From: Mucilaginibacter_A sp964236465
Lineage (GTDB): Bacteria; Bacteroidota; Bacteroidia; Sphingobacteriales; Sphingobacteriaceae
Length of the DNA: 64,000 nucleotides
Reading direction: 5' to 3'
Assembly (NCBI GenBank): GCA_964236465.1
Contig: CAXSBZ010000013.1
Coordinates: 1 to 64,000, forward strand
A program made the translations under genes and the position numbers. Position 1 is the stretch's first letter. Each line of letters opens with the position of its first letter. Positions 41,366 through 50,379 of this stretch are shown in pieces. The notes under the pieces were generated by a model. It did not search any database. It was not told where the DNA came from and was given only the letters and a program-made list of their open reading frames with translations.

Positions 41366-43231
41366 TTAACCTTCCTTCAAATCTGTTAATAAAAGCCACT
41401 TATCTAAATGTAAATTAAGTTCTTTTTGCTGAAGCTGAATTGTGTTTGAAGTAGTAATTAATTCTTCTGAATTAGTAGAAGAGTTATTTAAAACTTTATT
41501 TAATTCAACAATTGATTTTTCCAAAACAGCAATTGTTGATTCAACATCTTGCAATTCCTTTTCCTGCTTAAAATGTGAATTAGCATTTTTTGTATTGGAA
41601 ACAATAACTTTTTCAGGTTTTATATTGTTCTTGACAGCTTGCTTATTTGCTGTTTCTTCCAAACGAAAATCTGTATAGTTACCGTTATAAATTTGAAGAT
41701 GGCCGTTTTGTGTAAAAATAAACAACTGCTCAGTAAGTTTATCAATTAAATACCGATCATGAGAAACAAGCACAATCACACCAGAAAAATTGATTAAAAA
41801 ATCTTCCAAGACGTTTAATGTGTCTGTATCCAAATCATTAGTTGGCTCATCCAAAATTAAAAAATTCGGATTTTTAATCAGAATCATCAGTAATTGTAAA
41901 CGTTTTTTTTCACCACCACTTAAATTACTGATATAACTATGTTGCTTTTTTGGTGGAAATAAAAACTGCGTTAACAGCTGAGAAGCAGAAAGTAATTTAC
42001 CATCAGCCATCGTAATATATTCAGCCACGTTTTTGATGGTGTCAATTACTCTTTCTGCATCATTAAACTTCAACCCGGATTGGCGATAATAGCCAATAGA
42101 AGTAGTTTCGCCAACAATGATTGTACCGCTATCAGGCTGAATTTCTCCGGTTAACAAGTTCAACAACGTAGATTTTCCGCTGCCATTTTTCCCAGCCAAG
42201 CCAATACGGTCTCCTTTTTTAAAGGTGTAGTTAAAATTATTGATGACTACACGATCATTAAAAGATTTGCTTAAGTGATCTATTTCTAAAATTTTATTTC
42301 CCTGCCTTGCAGATTTAATGCTCAACTCTAATTGTTCCTTCGGGCCGTTATTCTGTGTTTTGCTTTGAAGGTCATAAAAAGCATCAATCCGGGACTTTGA
42401 TTTTGTACTTCGCGCTTGCGGCATTCGTCGCATCCATTCCAATTCTTTTTTTAGCAAGTTGGAGTTTTTTTGATAACGAGCCTGATCTGCTGATTCGCGT
42501 TCTGCCCTTTTTTCAAGATAGTAACTGTAGTTTCCATTATAAGGAAATATTTTTTGCTGATCAATTTCTAAAATTTCATTACATACGTTATCCAAAAAAT
42601 ACCTGTCGTGCGTTACCAAAAGGATAGTCTTGTTTCCGGTTGTTAAAAAGCTTTCCAACCATTCAATCGTTTCGATATCCAAATGATTGGTTGGCTCATC
42701 CAGCACAAATAATTCCGGGTCGCTGATTAATAATTCTGCTAAAGCCAAACGCTTCTTTTGTCCGCCAGAAAGTGTTTTTATTTGCTGATCTAAATGATGA
42801 ACGTCCAAACGGTCTAAAATATTTTTGATTTTATATTCATATTCCCAAGCTTCAAGTTCCGTAATCTTATTGGTTACGATTTCAATCTGTTCGTAATTTT
42901 CAGGATCGTTCTCCAACAAAGATTCATACTCTTTTATAAGTTGCTGTTGCTCATTGTCAGATTTAAAAATAAAATCATTGATAGTTTCTTCAGGATTGAA
43001 CAATGGATCTTGTTCCAGATAACCCAGTGAAAGGAATTTACTTTTGACAACTTTACCTTCTGTTGGCTTCAGTTTTTCGGCTAAAAGTTTTAATAAGGTA
43101 GATTTTCCGGCTCCGTTGGCACCAACTAATGCAATTCTTCTTCCAGAATTTATACCGAAAGTTTGGTTCTGGAATAGCCAGTTATCATGAAAGGAGTGGC
43201 CAAGGTTTTCGGCCGAAATTAATGTACTCAC
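41366..43231 (-). CDS. ABC-F family ATPase (Uup-like)
   Basis: A 621-residue protein with two ABC domains. The first Walker A is GANGAGKSTL with signature LSGGQKKRLALAE; the second is GKNGSGKSTL with LSGGEKKRLQLL. Both have Walker B LDEPTN. The linker between them is charged, and a C-terminal coiled coil of about 90 residues resembles Uup, so a ribosome- or DNA-associated role is likely rather than transport. No transmembrane segments are present. It starts with GTG inside a 4-bp overlap (GTGA) with the upstream NAD(P)-binding gene, so the two are translationally coupled. Confidence 0.93.
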   Translation of the reverse strand: MSTLISAENLGHSFHDNWLFQNQTFGINSGRRIALVGANGAGKSTLLKLLAEKLKPTEGKVVKSKFLSLGYLEQDPLFNPEETINDFIFKSDNEQQQLIKEYESLLENDPENYEQIEIVTNKITELEAWEYEYKIKNILDRLDVHHLDQQIKTLSGGQKKRLALAELLISDPELFVLDEPTNHLDIETIEWLESFLTTGNKTILLVTHDRYFLDNVCNEILEIDQQKIFPYNGNYSYYLEKRAERESADQARYQKNSNLLKKELEWMRRMPQARSTKSKSRIDAFYDLQSKTQNNGPKEQLELSIKSARQGNKILEIDHLSKSFNDRVVINNFNYTFKKGDRIGLAGKNGSGKSTLLNLLTGEIQPDSGTIIVGETTSIGYYRQSGLKFNDAERVIDTIKNVAEYITMADGKLLSASQLLTQFLFPPKKQHSYISNLSGGEKKRLQLLMILIKNPNFLILDEPTNDLDTDTLNVLEDFLINFSGVIVLVSHDRYLIDKLTEQLFIFTQNGHLQIYNGNYTDFRLEETANKQAVKNNIKPEKVIVSNTKNANSHFKQEKELQDVESTIAVLEKSIVELNKVLNNSSTNSEELITTSNTIQLQQKELNLHLDKWLLLTDLKEG

Positions 43232-43884
43232 GCTAATTGTTTTATTTGATCTGATGAATAAGTAAAAATGCCGGAAATGTTTTTTAAAGATTGATTAACC
43301 ATTGCTTTGGCAACCGTTTCTGCATTTATGCTTCTGTATTTATTTAAATTACCTATTAATAATGGATCAATCCATTTAGCTAAACTCGTTAAAATGGGTT
43401 CGGCTGTCCGCTTTTCTTGCCTGTTTCCAGTTAAAAATGAAGGCTGGTAAATATGGATACTATCCAACTTAACTTCTTTAACATGTTCTTCGGTTTCGCC
43501 TTTTAATTTGGTATAAAAAAACAATGAATCTTTATCGGCACCAAGAGAAGAAACCAGATGAAATTGTTGTATACTGTTTTTAGCACCTATTTCTGCTAAC
43601 TCAACTGGATAATTATGGTCTATTTTCCGGTATTCTTTTAAATCCGGCGTTTTACTACGTGTGGTTCCAAGGCAACAAAATAAAGCATGTCCATTTATTT
43701 CGTTTTGATAGTCTTTTAAACGATCAAAATCTACTACTGATTGCTTAAGCTTTTCATGCTGAACAGGCAGTTGATTTCTAACTAAAATCAATACTTCAAA
43801 AAAATCAGGATGAGGAAGCAATTGTTCCAATAATAAACTACCGACCAAGCCACTTGCACCTGCAATAATTACTTTATACTGCAT
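43228..43884 (-). CDS. NAD(P)-binding Rossmann protein (HTATIP2-like)
   Basis: About 218 residues. The Rossmann motif is VIIAGASGLVGSLLLEQLL at the N-terminus, then HALFCCLGTTRSKT, HLVSSLGADKDS and YTKLKGETEEHV with the YxxxK dyad. This is the atypical short-chain reductase group of human HTATIP2/TIP30; the substrate is unknown. An upstream extension of 32 codons to 43980 has no family likeness, so the ATG at 43884 is chosen. An in-frame motif copy (43571-43584) encodes AKNSIQ. Confidence 0.87.
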   Translation of the reverse strand: MQYKVIIAGASGLVGSLLLEQLLPHPDFFEVLILVRNQLPVQHEKLKQSVVDFDRLKDYQNEINGHALFCCLGTTRSKTPDLKEYRKIDHNYPVELAEIGAKNSIQQFHLVSSLGADKDSLFFYTKLKGETEEHVKEVKLDSIHIYQPSFLTGNRQEKRTAEPILTSLAKWIDPLLIGNLNKYRSINAETVAKAMVNQSLKNISGIFTYSSDQIKQLA

Positions 43885-44044
43885 AAAATTTGACAGAGTA
43901 CAAAGGTACATATTAAGAATATGGAAAGATAACTGACTGAGATAATTACAACTGTTAAAATAAATTTTTACATTCATCAACTTTTACAATAAAAAAATCG
44001 TTAAAGGAAATATTCTAAACACATCTAATCAATAATTAATTTTT

Positions 44045-44821
44045 ATGGCTGAACAAGCATTACCTGCTTGGAAAAGAACACTGGAAGAGGCAGGATCGCA
44101 GATACTGTTTTTAGGACACTTTTTTAAGAATATCTTTAAATCCGGCTTTGAGTGGTCTGAATTTATCCGTCAGTGTTACGAAATAGGTTATAAATCGTTA
44201 ACGCTTGTATCCATAACAGGCTTTATCATGGGTCTGGTTTTAACACTTCAATCCAGGCCAACATTGGCAGAATTTGGTGCCGAAAGCTGGCTTCCAGGCA
44301 TGGTTTCCTTATCGATCATTCGGGAAATCGGGCCGGTAATCACGGCAATCATCTGTGCCGGAAGAGTTGCATCAAGCATTGGTGCAGAGTTAGGAAGCAT
44401 GAACGTAACCGAACAAATTGATGCGATGGAAGTATCAGGCGCAAACCCAATGCAGTATTTAGTAGTAACACGCGTTTTGGCAACCACAATTATGGTTCCG
44501 ATCCTGACTTTTATTTCAGACGCCGTGGCTTTAATGGGTGGCTATATGGCTGTCAATATTGATGGCAAAGTAAGTTTCTACTTATATTTTACCAAATCAA
44601 TTGCTGTTTTGGGTTTTAGCGATATTTTTCCGGCAACCATCAAAACTATATTTTTTGGATTAGCTATTGGTTTTATTGGATGTTATAAAGGCATCAACTC
44701 AAACAAAGGAACAGAAAGTGTTGGTTTGGCGGCCAATTCCGCAGTAGTAACTTCTTCACTGTGGATTTTTGTGATCGATGCCATTGCCGTACAACTAACC
44801 AATATATTAGCTTATCATTAA
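44045..44821 (+). CDS. mlaE: MlaE-family lipid ABC transporter permease
   Basis: A 258-residue permease with about five to six membrane segments. The family motif LVLTLQSRPTLAEFGAESWLP is followed by REIGPVITAIICAGRVASSI and GAELGSMNVTEQIDAMEVSG, the conserved MlaE core. It moves phospholipid between the membranes. It is the first gene of a tight mlaE-mlaF-mlaD operon. No MlaB or MlaC is adjacent. A motif copy (44102-44115) encodes ILFLGHF near the N-terminus. Confidence 0.93.
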   Translation: MAEQALPAWKRTLEEAGSQILFLGHFFKNIFKSGFEWSEFIRQCYEIGYKSLTLVSITGFIMGLVLTLQSRPTLAEFGAESWLPGMVSLSIIREIGPVITAIICAGRVASSIGAELGSMNVTEQIDAMEVSGANPMQYLVVTRVLATTIMVPILTFISDAVALMGGYMAVNIDGKVSFYLYFTKSIAVLGFSDIFPATIKTIFFGLAIGFIGCYKGINSNKGTESVGLAANSAVVTSSLWIFVIDAIAVQLTNILAYH

Positions 44822-44822
44822 T

Positions 44823-45593
44823 ATGGAAACTGAAAATATGCAGCCGCAGAATACGGCAGTTTCCGGTGAAAACGTGGTCGAAATTAGAGGGCTAAAAAAA
44901 GCATTTAGCGGTTTTGAAGTTTTGAAGAATATCAACCTTGATCTAAAAAAAGGCGAGAATTTGATTGTTTTAGGAAAATCTGGTCAGGGAAAATCGGTAA
45001 CTATAAAATGTATCGTTGGCTTGTTAAAAAAAGACGAAGGCACCGTAAAAGTTTTTAATGAAGAGGTTACCGATTTGAACGAAGAAGAGCTAAAACAACT
45101 GCGAACCCGAGTTGGGTTTCTTTTTCAAAACTCTGCTTTGTATGATTCGATGACTGTTCGTGAAAACCTGGAATTTCCGCTCACGAGGGTTTTGAAATTG
45201 AAGGATCAAGCAGAAATTAATGCAAGGGTAGAAGAAGTGCTGGAAGGCGTTGGGCTGAAAGATGCCATCGACAAAATGCCTTCAGACCTTTCCGGCGGGA
45301 TGCGCAAACGAATCGGCCTGGCCAGAACATTGATTATGAAGCCCGAAATTATGCTTTATGATGAACCCACAACCGGCCTCGATCCGATTACTTCGAGAGA
45401 AATAAGTGAACTGATTTTAGCTATGCAAAAGAAGTATCAAACATCATCCATCATCATCACACATGATATGCCTTGTGCAAAAATAACGTCTGATAGAGTT
45501 GTGGTGATGAACGACGGCGAATACATAGCAGAAGGTAAATATGAAGATCTTGAAAAATCTGATAATGAATTGGTAAGGTCTTTTTTTAAATAA
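44823..45593 (+). CDS. mlaF: MlaF-family lipid ABC transporter ATP-binding protein
   Basis: A 256-residue ATPase. Walker A is GKSGQGKSV, the signature is LSGGMRKRIGLART, Walker B is IMLYDEPTTGLDP, and the switch histidine is in IITHDM. Starts 1 bp after mlaE. It energises the MlaE permease. The N-terminal 20 residues are a variable extension. Confidence 0.95.
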   Translation: METENMQPQNTAVSGENVVEIRGLKKAFSGFEVLKNINLDLKKGENLIVLGKSGQGKSVTIKCIVGLLKKDEGTVKVFNEEVTDLNEEELKQLRTRVGFLFQNSALYDSMTVRENLEFPLTRVLKLKDQAEINARVEEVLEGVGLKDAIDKMPSDLSGGMRKRIGLARTLIMKPEIMLYDEPTTGLDPITSREISELILAMQKKYQTSSIIITHDMPCAKITSDRVVVMNDGEYIAEGKYEDLEKSDNELVRSFFK

Positions 45594-45597
45594 AAAT

Positions 45598-46344
45598 ATG
45601 AAAACAAACAACGGACAAAAATTAAAATTAGGAGTATTCACATTAGCCGGAATATTAGTATTGGTGATGGCCATATTTTTTATCGGAAAATCAAAAAGCC
45701 TGTTCAACACAACGTTTAATATTTATGGTATTTTCAAAAATGTAAATGGTTTACAAGTTGGTAATAATGTACGGTTTGCAGGGATTAATATTGGCGTAAT
45801 CCAAAACATCAGGATTGTATCTGACACGTCTGTTCGGGTTGATCTGACCTTGAATAAAGACGTGCAAAAATTCCTGAAAAAAGACGTCAAAGCAGCAATC
45901 GGCAGCGATGGATTGATGGGTGATAAACTAATCGTAATTAATGCAGGCGTACAAACAACCGGCGAACTGGAAAATGGTGATAAAGTAAATACCGTAAACC
46001 CGATTGATGTAGATAAAATAATTGTCCGGGTTACTAAAGTTGCGGATAATGCAGAAGTTTTGATGACCAACCTGACCCAAATTGTTTATAAAATAAACCA
46101 TGGTAAAGGAAGCATTGGCAAATTGCTATCAAGTGATAAACTGGCAAATGATTTGGAAGGAACAGTGAGGCAAGCCAACACTACGCTAAAATCTGTGAAA
46201 AAAGGTACGGAAGGTTTTAGCCAGAATATGGAAGCGGTACAACATAATTTTTTGTTAAAAGGATTTTTTAACAAGAAGAAAAAAGCAGCAAAGAAAAGAC
46301 AGGACTCTATTAAAAACGCTAATAGCGCAAAAAAGGCAGAGTAA
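45598..46344 (+). CDS. mlaD: MlaD/MCE-domain lipid-binding protein
   Basis: A 248-residue protein. One N-terminal membrane anchor (about 10-28) is followed by a single MCE domain (YGIFKNVNGLQVGNNVRFAG, GDGLMGDKLIVI read approximately at residues 40-125). A helical region then ends in a very basic tail (KKKKAAKKRQDS). It forms the periplasmic lipid tunnel of the Mla-type complex. Starts 4 bp after mlaF. Confidence 0.92.
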   Translation: MKTNNGQKLKLGVFTLAGILVLVMAIFFIGKSKSLFNTTFNIYGIFKNVNGLQVGNNVRFAGINIGVIQNIRIVSDTSVRVDLTLNKDVQKFLKKDVKAAIGSDGLMGDKLIVINAGVQTTGELENGDKVNTVNPIDVDKIIVRVTKVADNAEVLMTNLTQIVYKINHGKGSIGKLLSSDKLANDLEGTVRQANTTLKSVKKGTEGFSQNMEAVQHNFLLKGFFNKKKKAAKKRQDSIKNANSAKKAE

Positions 46345-46346
46345 AA

Positions 46347-49235
46347 TTATAGTAATAAATCCCTAATATCTTCTGGGGTCAGGGATTTTATAAAGTTGCT
46401 TTCTGTGGTAATTAGAGCATTGGCTACATGCTGTTTTTGGTGCTGTAAAAGAAGTATTTTTTCTTCAATCGTATTTTTAGTGATGAATTTATAGATAATA
46501 ACTTTTTTAGTTTGGCCGATGCGATGGGTACGATCAATGGCCTGTTGTTCCACTGCAGGATTCCACCAGGGATCCAGGATGAAAACATAATCAGCTTCCG
46601 TCAGATTTAAGCCAACACCGCCAGCTTTTATCGAAATCAGAAAAATCCGTAAATCCTCGTTTTCCTGAAATTTACGGATCATTTCTTCCCGGTCTTTGGT
46701 TTTGCCATCCAAGTAAACATAAGAAATTTGATGCTGGTCCAACTCTTTTCTAAAAATAGTAAGCTGCCGTACAAATTGTGAAAATACCAGCACTTTATGG
46801 CCGCCTTTTAACGCGTTGATCAGCATTTCCCAAACGTCATCAAATTTGCCCGAACTTCCTTCGTAATCTTCGTCAATCAATCTTGGGTGATTAGCAATTT
46901 GCCGCAATTTTATCAAGCCTTGCAGCACATGCAATTTGGCTTGGGCAAATGTGCCTTCTTCAATACTTTTTAAAAGCTCGTTTCGGTATTCTGATTTTAC
47001 TTTTTCGTACTGATCTGCTTGATCTTCAGTCATTTCAGAATAAAATAAATTTTCAGTTTTAGATGGAAGTTCTGTTGCAACCTGCTCTTTTGTTCGCCTT
47101 AAAATAAATGGTTTGATCAGCACCTGCAACTTTTGCGCTTTGTCTTCATCCTTTTTTTTCTCGATTGGGATTACAAAATTGTTCTGAAAATAAGCCTGGT
47201 TGCCCAGCAAACCGGGATTGATAAAAGACATTTGCGTCCACAAATCATTCACTGAATTCTCGACTGGTGTACCGCTTAAAATCAATTTAAAACGTGATTT
47301 CAATTCTGTAACGGCTTGAAAAGATTTGGAGGAAGCATTTTTGATGTTCTGGCTTTCATCCAAAATGATGTATTCAAAAAAGAAATCTTTAAGCAAAGCA
47401 ACATCAATCCGGGTAATGCCATAAGTGGTGATGACCAAATCATAATTGCTGAAAATCGAAATATCGCGCTGCCGGAAACTGCCGGTATGAACCAAAATCT
47501 GAATCTCCGGGACAAACTTTTTGGCTTCATTGATCCAGTTGTGCACCAACGAAGTCGGCATAATAATCAGCGAAGTTGCCTGGCCAAAAGCAGATTGGTC
47601 TTCCTTCGTTTTTTGCAGTAAAGCAAGCGTTTGGATCGTTTTGCCCAAACCCATATCATCGGCCAGGCAACCGCCGAAATGATATTTTTTAAGGAAATGA
47701 AACCAATCATAACCAGCTTTTTGATAAGAGCGCAATTCGCCATTAAAATGCTGTGGCAACGGTATTTCCTCAAACTTTTCAAAATTTTGAAGCTGCTGCA
47801 ATTTGCGACTCATCGTAATCTCTGCAAAATCACTTTCAGCAAGTTCATTGATCAAGCCGATGTGGTGCTTTTTCAGTTGCAATTTATCACCAGGATTGCT
47901 GAAATAAAGCAAGTTTCCATATTGCGAAAACCATTTTTCGGGGATCACGGCAATCTCGCCGGAAGGCAAAACAAATTCGCGCTGCCTATTTAAAATATGT
48001 TGTTTCAGTTCGATAAATGGAATTTGATAGCTCCCAAAATAAACGATGGCGTAAATATCAAACCAATCGTTGCCTTCACGAACCTCCAAACTGATTTTAG
48101 GATGTGCATAAAAAAAGCGTTTTTCGCCATCTGGCTGCTCAATTTCAAAGCCGCTTTCGATTAGCAAATCGTGGTGCTCGTTCAGCCAATTAAAAACCGA
48201 CAACGAGGCATCTTCCTCCTCCAAAACCGCAACTTCCAGGTTTTGAAAAAGGTTTGATGCTGTTTTTAGCCCTAAATTTTCCAGCTCCAAAAACTTTTTT
48301 TTCTCCCAGGCAATGCTTCTTTTAATGCGGTAAAAACAGTATTGATCGTTTTCATTTTCGATCCGAACAGAAACCGGGCGGCCATCACCATAAGGAAACA
48401 CAGCCTGCCCATAACGGAATAAAAGCTGGATCTGTGAAATGCCGTCTTCTGCATAAACCGGTTTTAAAATAGCTTCAGCGTTAAACCTTTCACTGATAAT
48501 TTCAAAACCTTGCGCATAAACCGGATATTTTTCAATCAGTGGGGCTACAAACTTTTCATAATAAGTTTTTTCAGAAGATTTTGGGATCGAAATATAACGT
48601 TTTTCCAAAAACGGCAGCAGCTTTTTGCCTTCAATGTCTTTTTCAAAATGATAAAGCACATCTTCCAGCAGCAAATATGCAGGATGGTTGCAGATGATTG
48701 CCGCACCTTTAAACATGAATTCGATCTTGTTGCCCTGATATTTGATGGTTGGATAATAGCGCGTTTCGTTTTCATTTCTGCGGAAATGAAACAATACGGA
48801 AGCCGGTTCCGGAGCGATTTGCACAATCCGTTCGGCAGGATAACCTTCGTGGCTCATCACACACAACTCTTTTCCGGGAAGCAAAGCCAGTGCTTCGGCC
48901 AGCTTTTCTTCGATTTTTGGCCGGAGTGTTTCAAATAAATCTTCGGTATAAATTTTAGAAAAGAATTCCAGCGGCCGGATCGGCTTTTTATAATACTTTA
49001 AAATGATGTGGCTCTGCTCGGTTTCCTGCAAAATCGCAATCAGTTTCCGGTCGGTATCGTCCAGGCAATCCGCAAATTCCTCCGCAGTATTGGTAAATAA
49101 ACGCTGATGCGTAAGCGAATATTCCCCATTTGGATTGAGCTGAACTACGTGTGGCTCAATCAAATAAGAAAAATATTCATGCTTGCAGATGGCATAAATA
49201 ATTTTACAAGGTTTACTACTGTCAACTCTCAACAT
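46347..49235 (-). CDS. SNF2-family DEAD/DEAH-box helicase
   Basis: A 962-residue Swi2/Snf2 ATPase. The N-terminal 480 residues are a divergent region with several beta-rich segments, possibly the bacterial SNF2-associated module. The motor follows with DDMGLGKTIQTLAL (Walker A), LDESQNIKNASS (Walker B with S in place of A), LSGTPVENSVNDLW, and C-terminal helicase motifs GGVGLNLTEADYV and DRTHRIGQTKKV. It remodels protein-DNA complexes; the specific role is unknown. Four in-frame motif copies occur (46444, 48257, 48313, 48329), the last two as an inverted pair. Confidence 0.93.
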   Translation of the reverse strand: MLRVDSSKPCKIIYAICKHEYFSYLIEPHVVQLNPNGEYSLTHQRLFTNTAEEFADCLDDTDRKLIAILQETEQSHIILKYYKKPIRPLEFFSKIYTEDLFETLRPKIEEKLAEALALLPGKELCVMSHEGYPAERIVQIAPEPASVLFHFRRNENETRYYPTIKYQGNKIEFMFKGAAIICNHPAYLLLEDVLYHFEKDIEGKKLLPFLEKRYISIPKSSEKTYYEKFVAPLIEKYPVYAQGFEIISERFNAEAILKPVYAEDGISQIQLLFRYGQAVFPYGDGRPVSVRIENENDQYCFYRIKRSIAWEKKKFLELENLGLKTASNLFQNLEVAVLEEEDASLSVFNWLNEHHDLLIESGFEIEQPDGEKRFFYAHPKISLEVREGNDWFDIYAIVYFGSYQIPFIELKQHILNRQREFVLPSGEIAVIPEKWFSQYGNLLYFSNPGDKLQLKKHHIGLINELAESDFAEITMSRKLQQLQNFEKFEEIPLPQHFNGELRSYQKAGYDWFHFLKKYHFGGCLADDMGLGKTIQTLALLQKTKEDQSAFGQATSLIIMPTSLVHNWINEAKKFVPEIQILVHTGSFRQRDISIFSNYDLVITTYGITRIDVALLKDFFFEYIILDESQNIKNASSKSFQAVTELKSRFKLILSGTPVENSVNDLWTQMSFINPGLLGNQAYFQNNFVIPIEKKKDEDKAQKLQVLIKPFILRRTKEQVATELPSKTENLFYSEMTEDQADQYEKVKSEYRNELLKSIEEGTFAQAKLHVLQGLIKLRQIANHPRLIDEDYEGSSGKFDDVWEMLINALKGGHKVLVFSQFVRQLTIFRKELDQHQISYVYLDGKTKDREEMIRKFQENEDLRIFLISIKAGGVGLNLTEADYVFILDPWWNPAVEQQAIDRTHRIGQTKKVIIYKFITKNTIEEKILLLQHQKQHVANALITTESNFIKSLTPEDIRDLLL

Positions 49236-49336
49236 GGTCTGTAAAAATGCTGGTCAATCGCTTTTACGATCAGGCAAAGTTTCAAACGTAGTTAGAATTA
49301 CCTTAAAAGAAAAATACTATTTGCAGATTTTAGGCC

Positions 49337-49350
49337 GATAAAAGAAGTAT
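49337..49350 (+). repeat. Interspersed motif copy (GATAAAAGAAGTAT)
   Basis: In the 167-bp gap upstream of the SNF2 gene and downstream of dapF. It is preceded by ATTTTAGGCC. Confidence 0.75.
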
Positions 49351-49402
49351 AGCTGAAAGAGCGAGGATTTAAGATCGAAGAGTGGGGAAATTACAACGTA
49401 TT

Positions 49403-50188
49403 TTAGATTTCGATTTCTCCTGAAAAAACCTGTACCGCTGAGCCTTCCAAAAATATATCGGTAAAAACAGTACCGTCGTAATTAAATTTCACGCTCAAAT
49501 TTCCGCCCAACACTTTTATAGGGGTAAAAACAGCACCGGTTTTCTGCTGATGTTTGGCCATCGCCAGTGCAACCGCAGTTACGCCGGTTCCGCAGGCATA
49601 AGTTTCGGCTTCTACGCCGCGCTCAAAAGTGCGGACGAAAAAGCCGTCATTTAAAGGTTCAACAAAGTTTATGTTGATACCATCTTGTTGATAAATAACA
49701 TTGTTGCGGATTTTATAACCATCCTGATAAACGTTTTTGTTTTCCAGATTCTCCACCAATTCTACATAATGCGGCGAACCGGTATGCAGCACAAAAGCTT
49801 TTCCGTCTCTATTGATCGTATCTACATCGATCATCTGCAAACTTACCCAATCACCAAATTCGGAAATTGTGGCATAATGCGGGCCGTCAACTGCCAAAAA
49901 GTTAGTTTCCTGTTCTATCAAACCTAAAAATTTGGCAAAAGCGACAATGCATCGGCCACCGTTTCCGCACATGCTGCTGGGCTGGCCATCTGCATTGTAA
50001 TAAACCATTTCAAAATCAAATGCTTCTTTTACCTGCAAAAACATGATGCCATCGCTGCCAATGCCAAAACGGCGGTCGCAAAGCTTGGCAATCAGCTCCG
50101 GTTGCTGGTGGTCAAATTGCTGTAAACGATTGTCTATCAGTATAAAATCATTTCCGGCACCCTGATATTTGTAAAAAACTTGCTTCAC
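49403..50188 (-). CDS. dapF: Diaminopimelate epimerase
   Basis: A 261-residue epimerase converting LL- to meso-diaminopimelate for lysine and peptidoglycan. The catalytic cysteines are Cys74 in SSMCGNGGRC and Cys199 in ETYACGTG. YQGAGNDFILID at residues 8-19 is diagnostic. It is monocistronic. Three in-frame motif copies lie in this short gene: 50020-50033 (VKEAFDF), 49523-49536 (AVFTPI) and 49460-49473 (GTVFTDI), in two reading frames. Confidence 0.97.
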   Translation of the reverse strand: MKQVFYKYQGAGNDFILIDNRLQQFDHQQPELIAKLCDRRFGIGSDGIMFLQVKEAFDFEMVYYNADGQPSSMCGNGGRCIVAFAKFLGLIEQETNFLAVDGPHYATISEFGDWVSLQMIDVDTINRDGKAFVLHTGSPHYVELVENLENKNVYQDGYKIRNNVIYQQDGININFVEPLNDGFFVRTFERGVEAETYACGTGVTAVALAMAKHQQKTGAVFTPIKVLGGNLSVKFNYDGTVFTDIFLEGSAVQVFSGEIEI

Positions 50189-50335
50189 GCTTACAGATTA
50201 TTTTATTTAGCACAAAATTGCTTTTCTTTAGTTTTAAAACAAAGCGGTTGCTGATTTTAACCGTATAAAAACAGTTTAACATTTTTTAACACTGTTTTGG
50301 GTAACTATTAGTTGATAATAAAGTCAATAAGGCAT

Positions 50336-50343
50336 TAAATTTG
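50336..50343 (+). promoter_or_regulatory. -7 box of the Do-type protease promoter
   Basis: TAAATTTG matches TAnnTTTG, with TTG at 50312-50314 upstream. Because the upstream in-frame TTG (50341) lies inside this box, the ATG at 50380 is the likelier start. Confidence 0.5.
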
Positions 50344-50379
50344 AATAAGAAAAATCAAAAAGCAAGAGAAAAATTAAAT

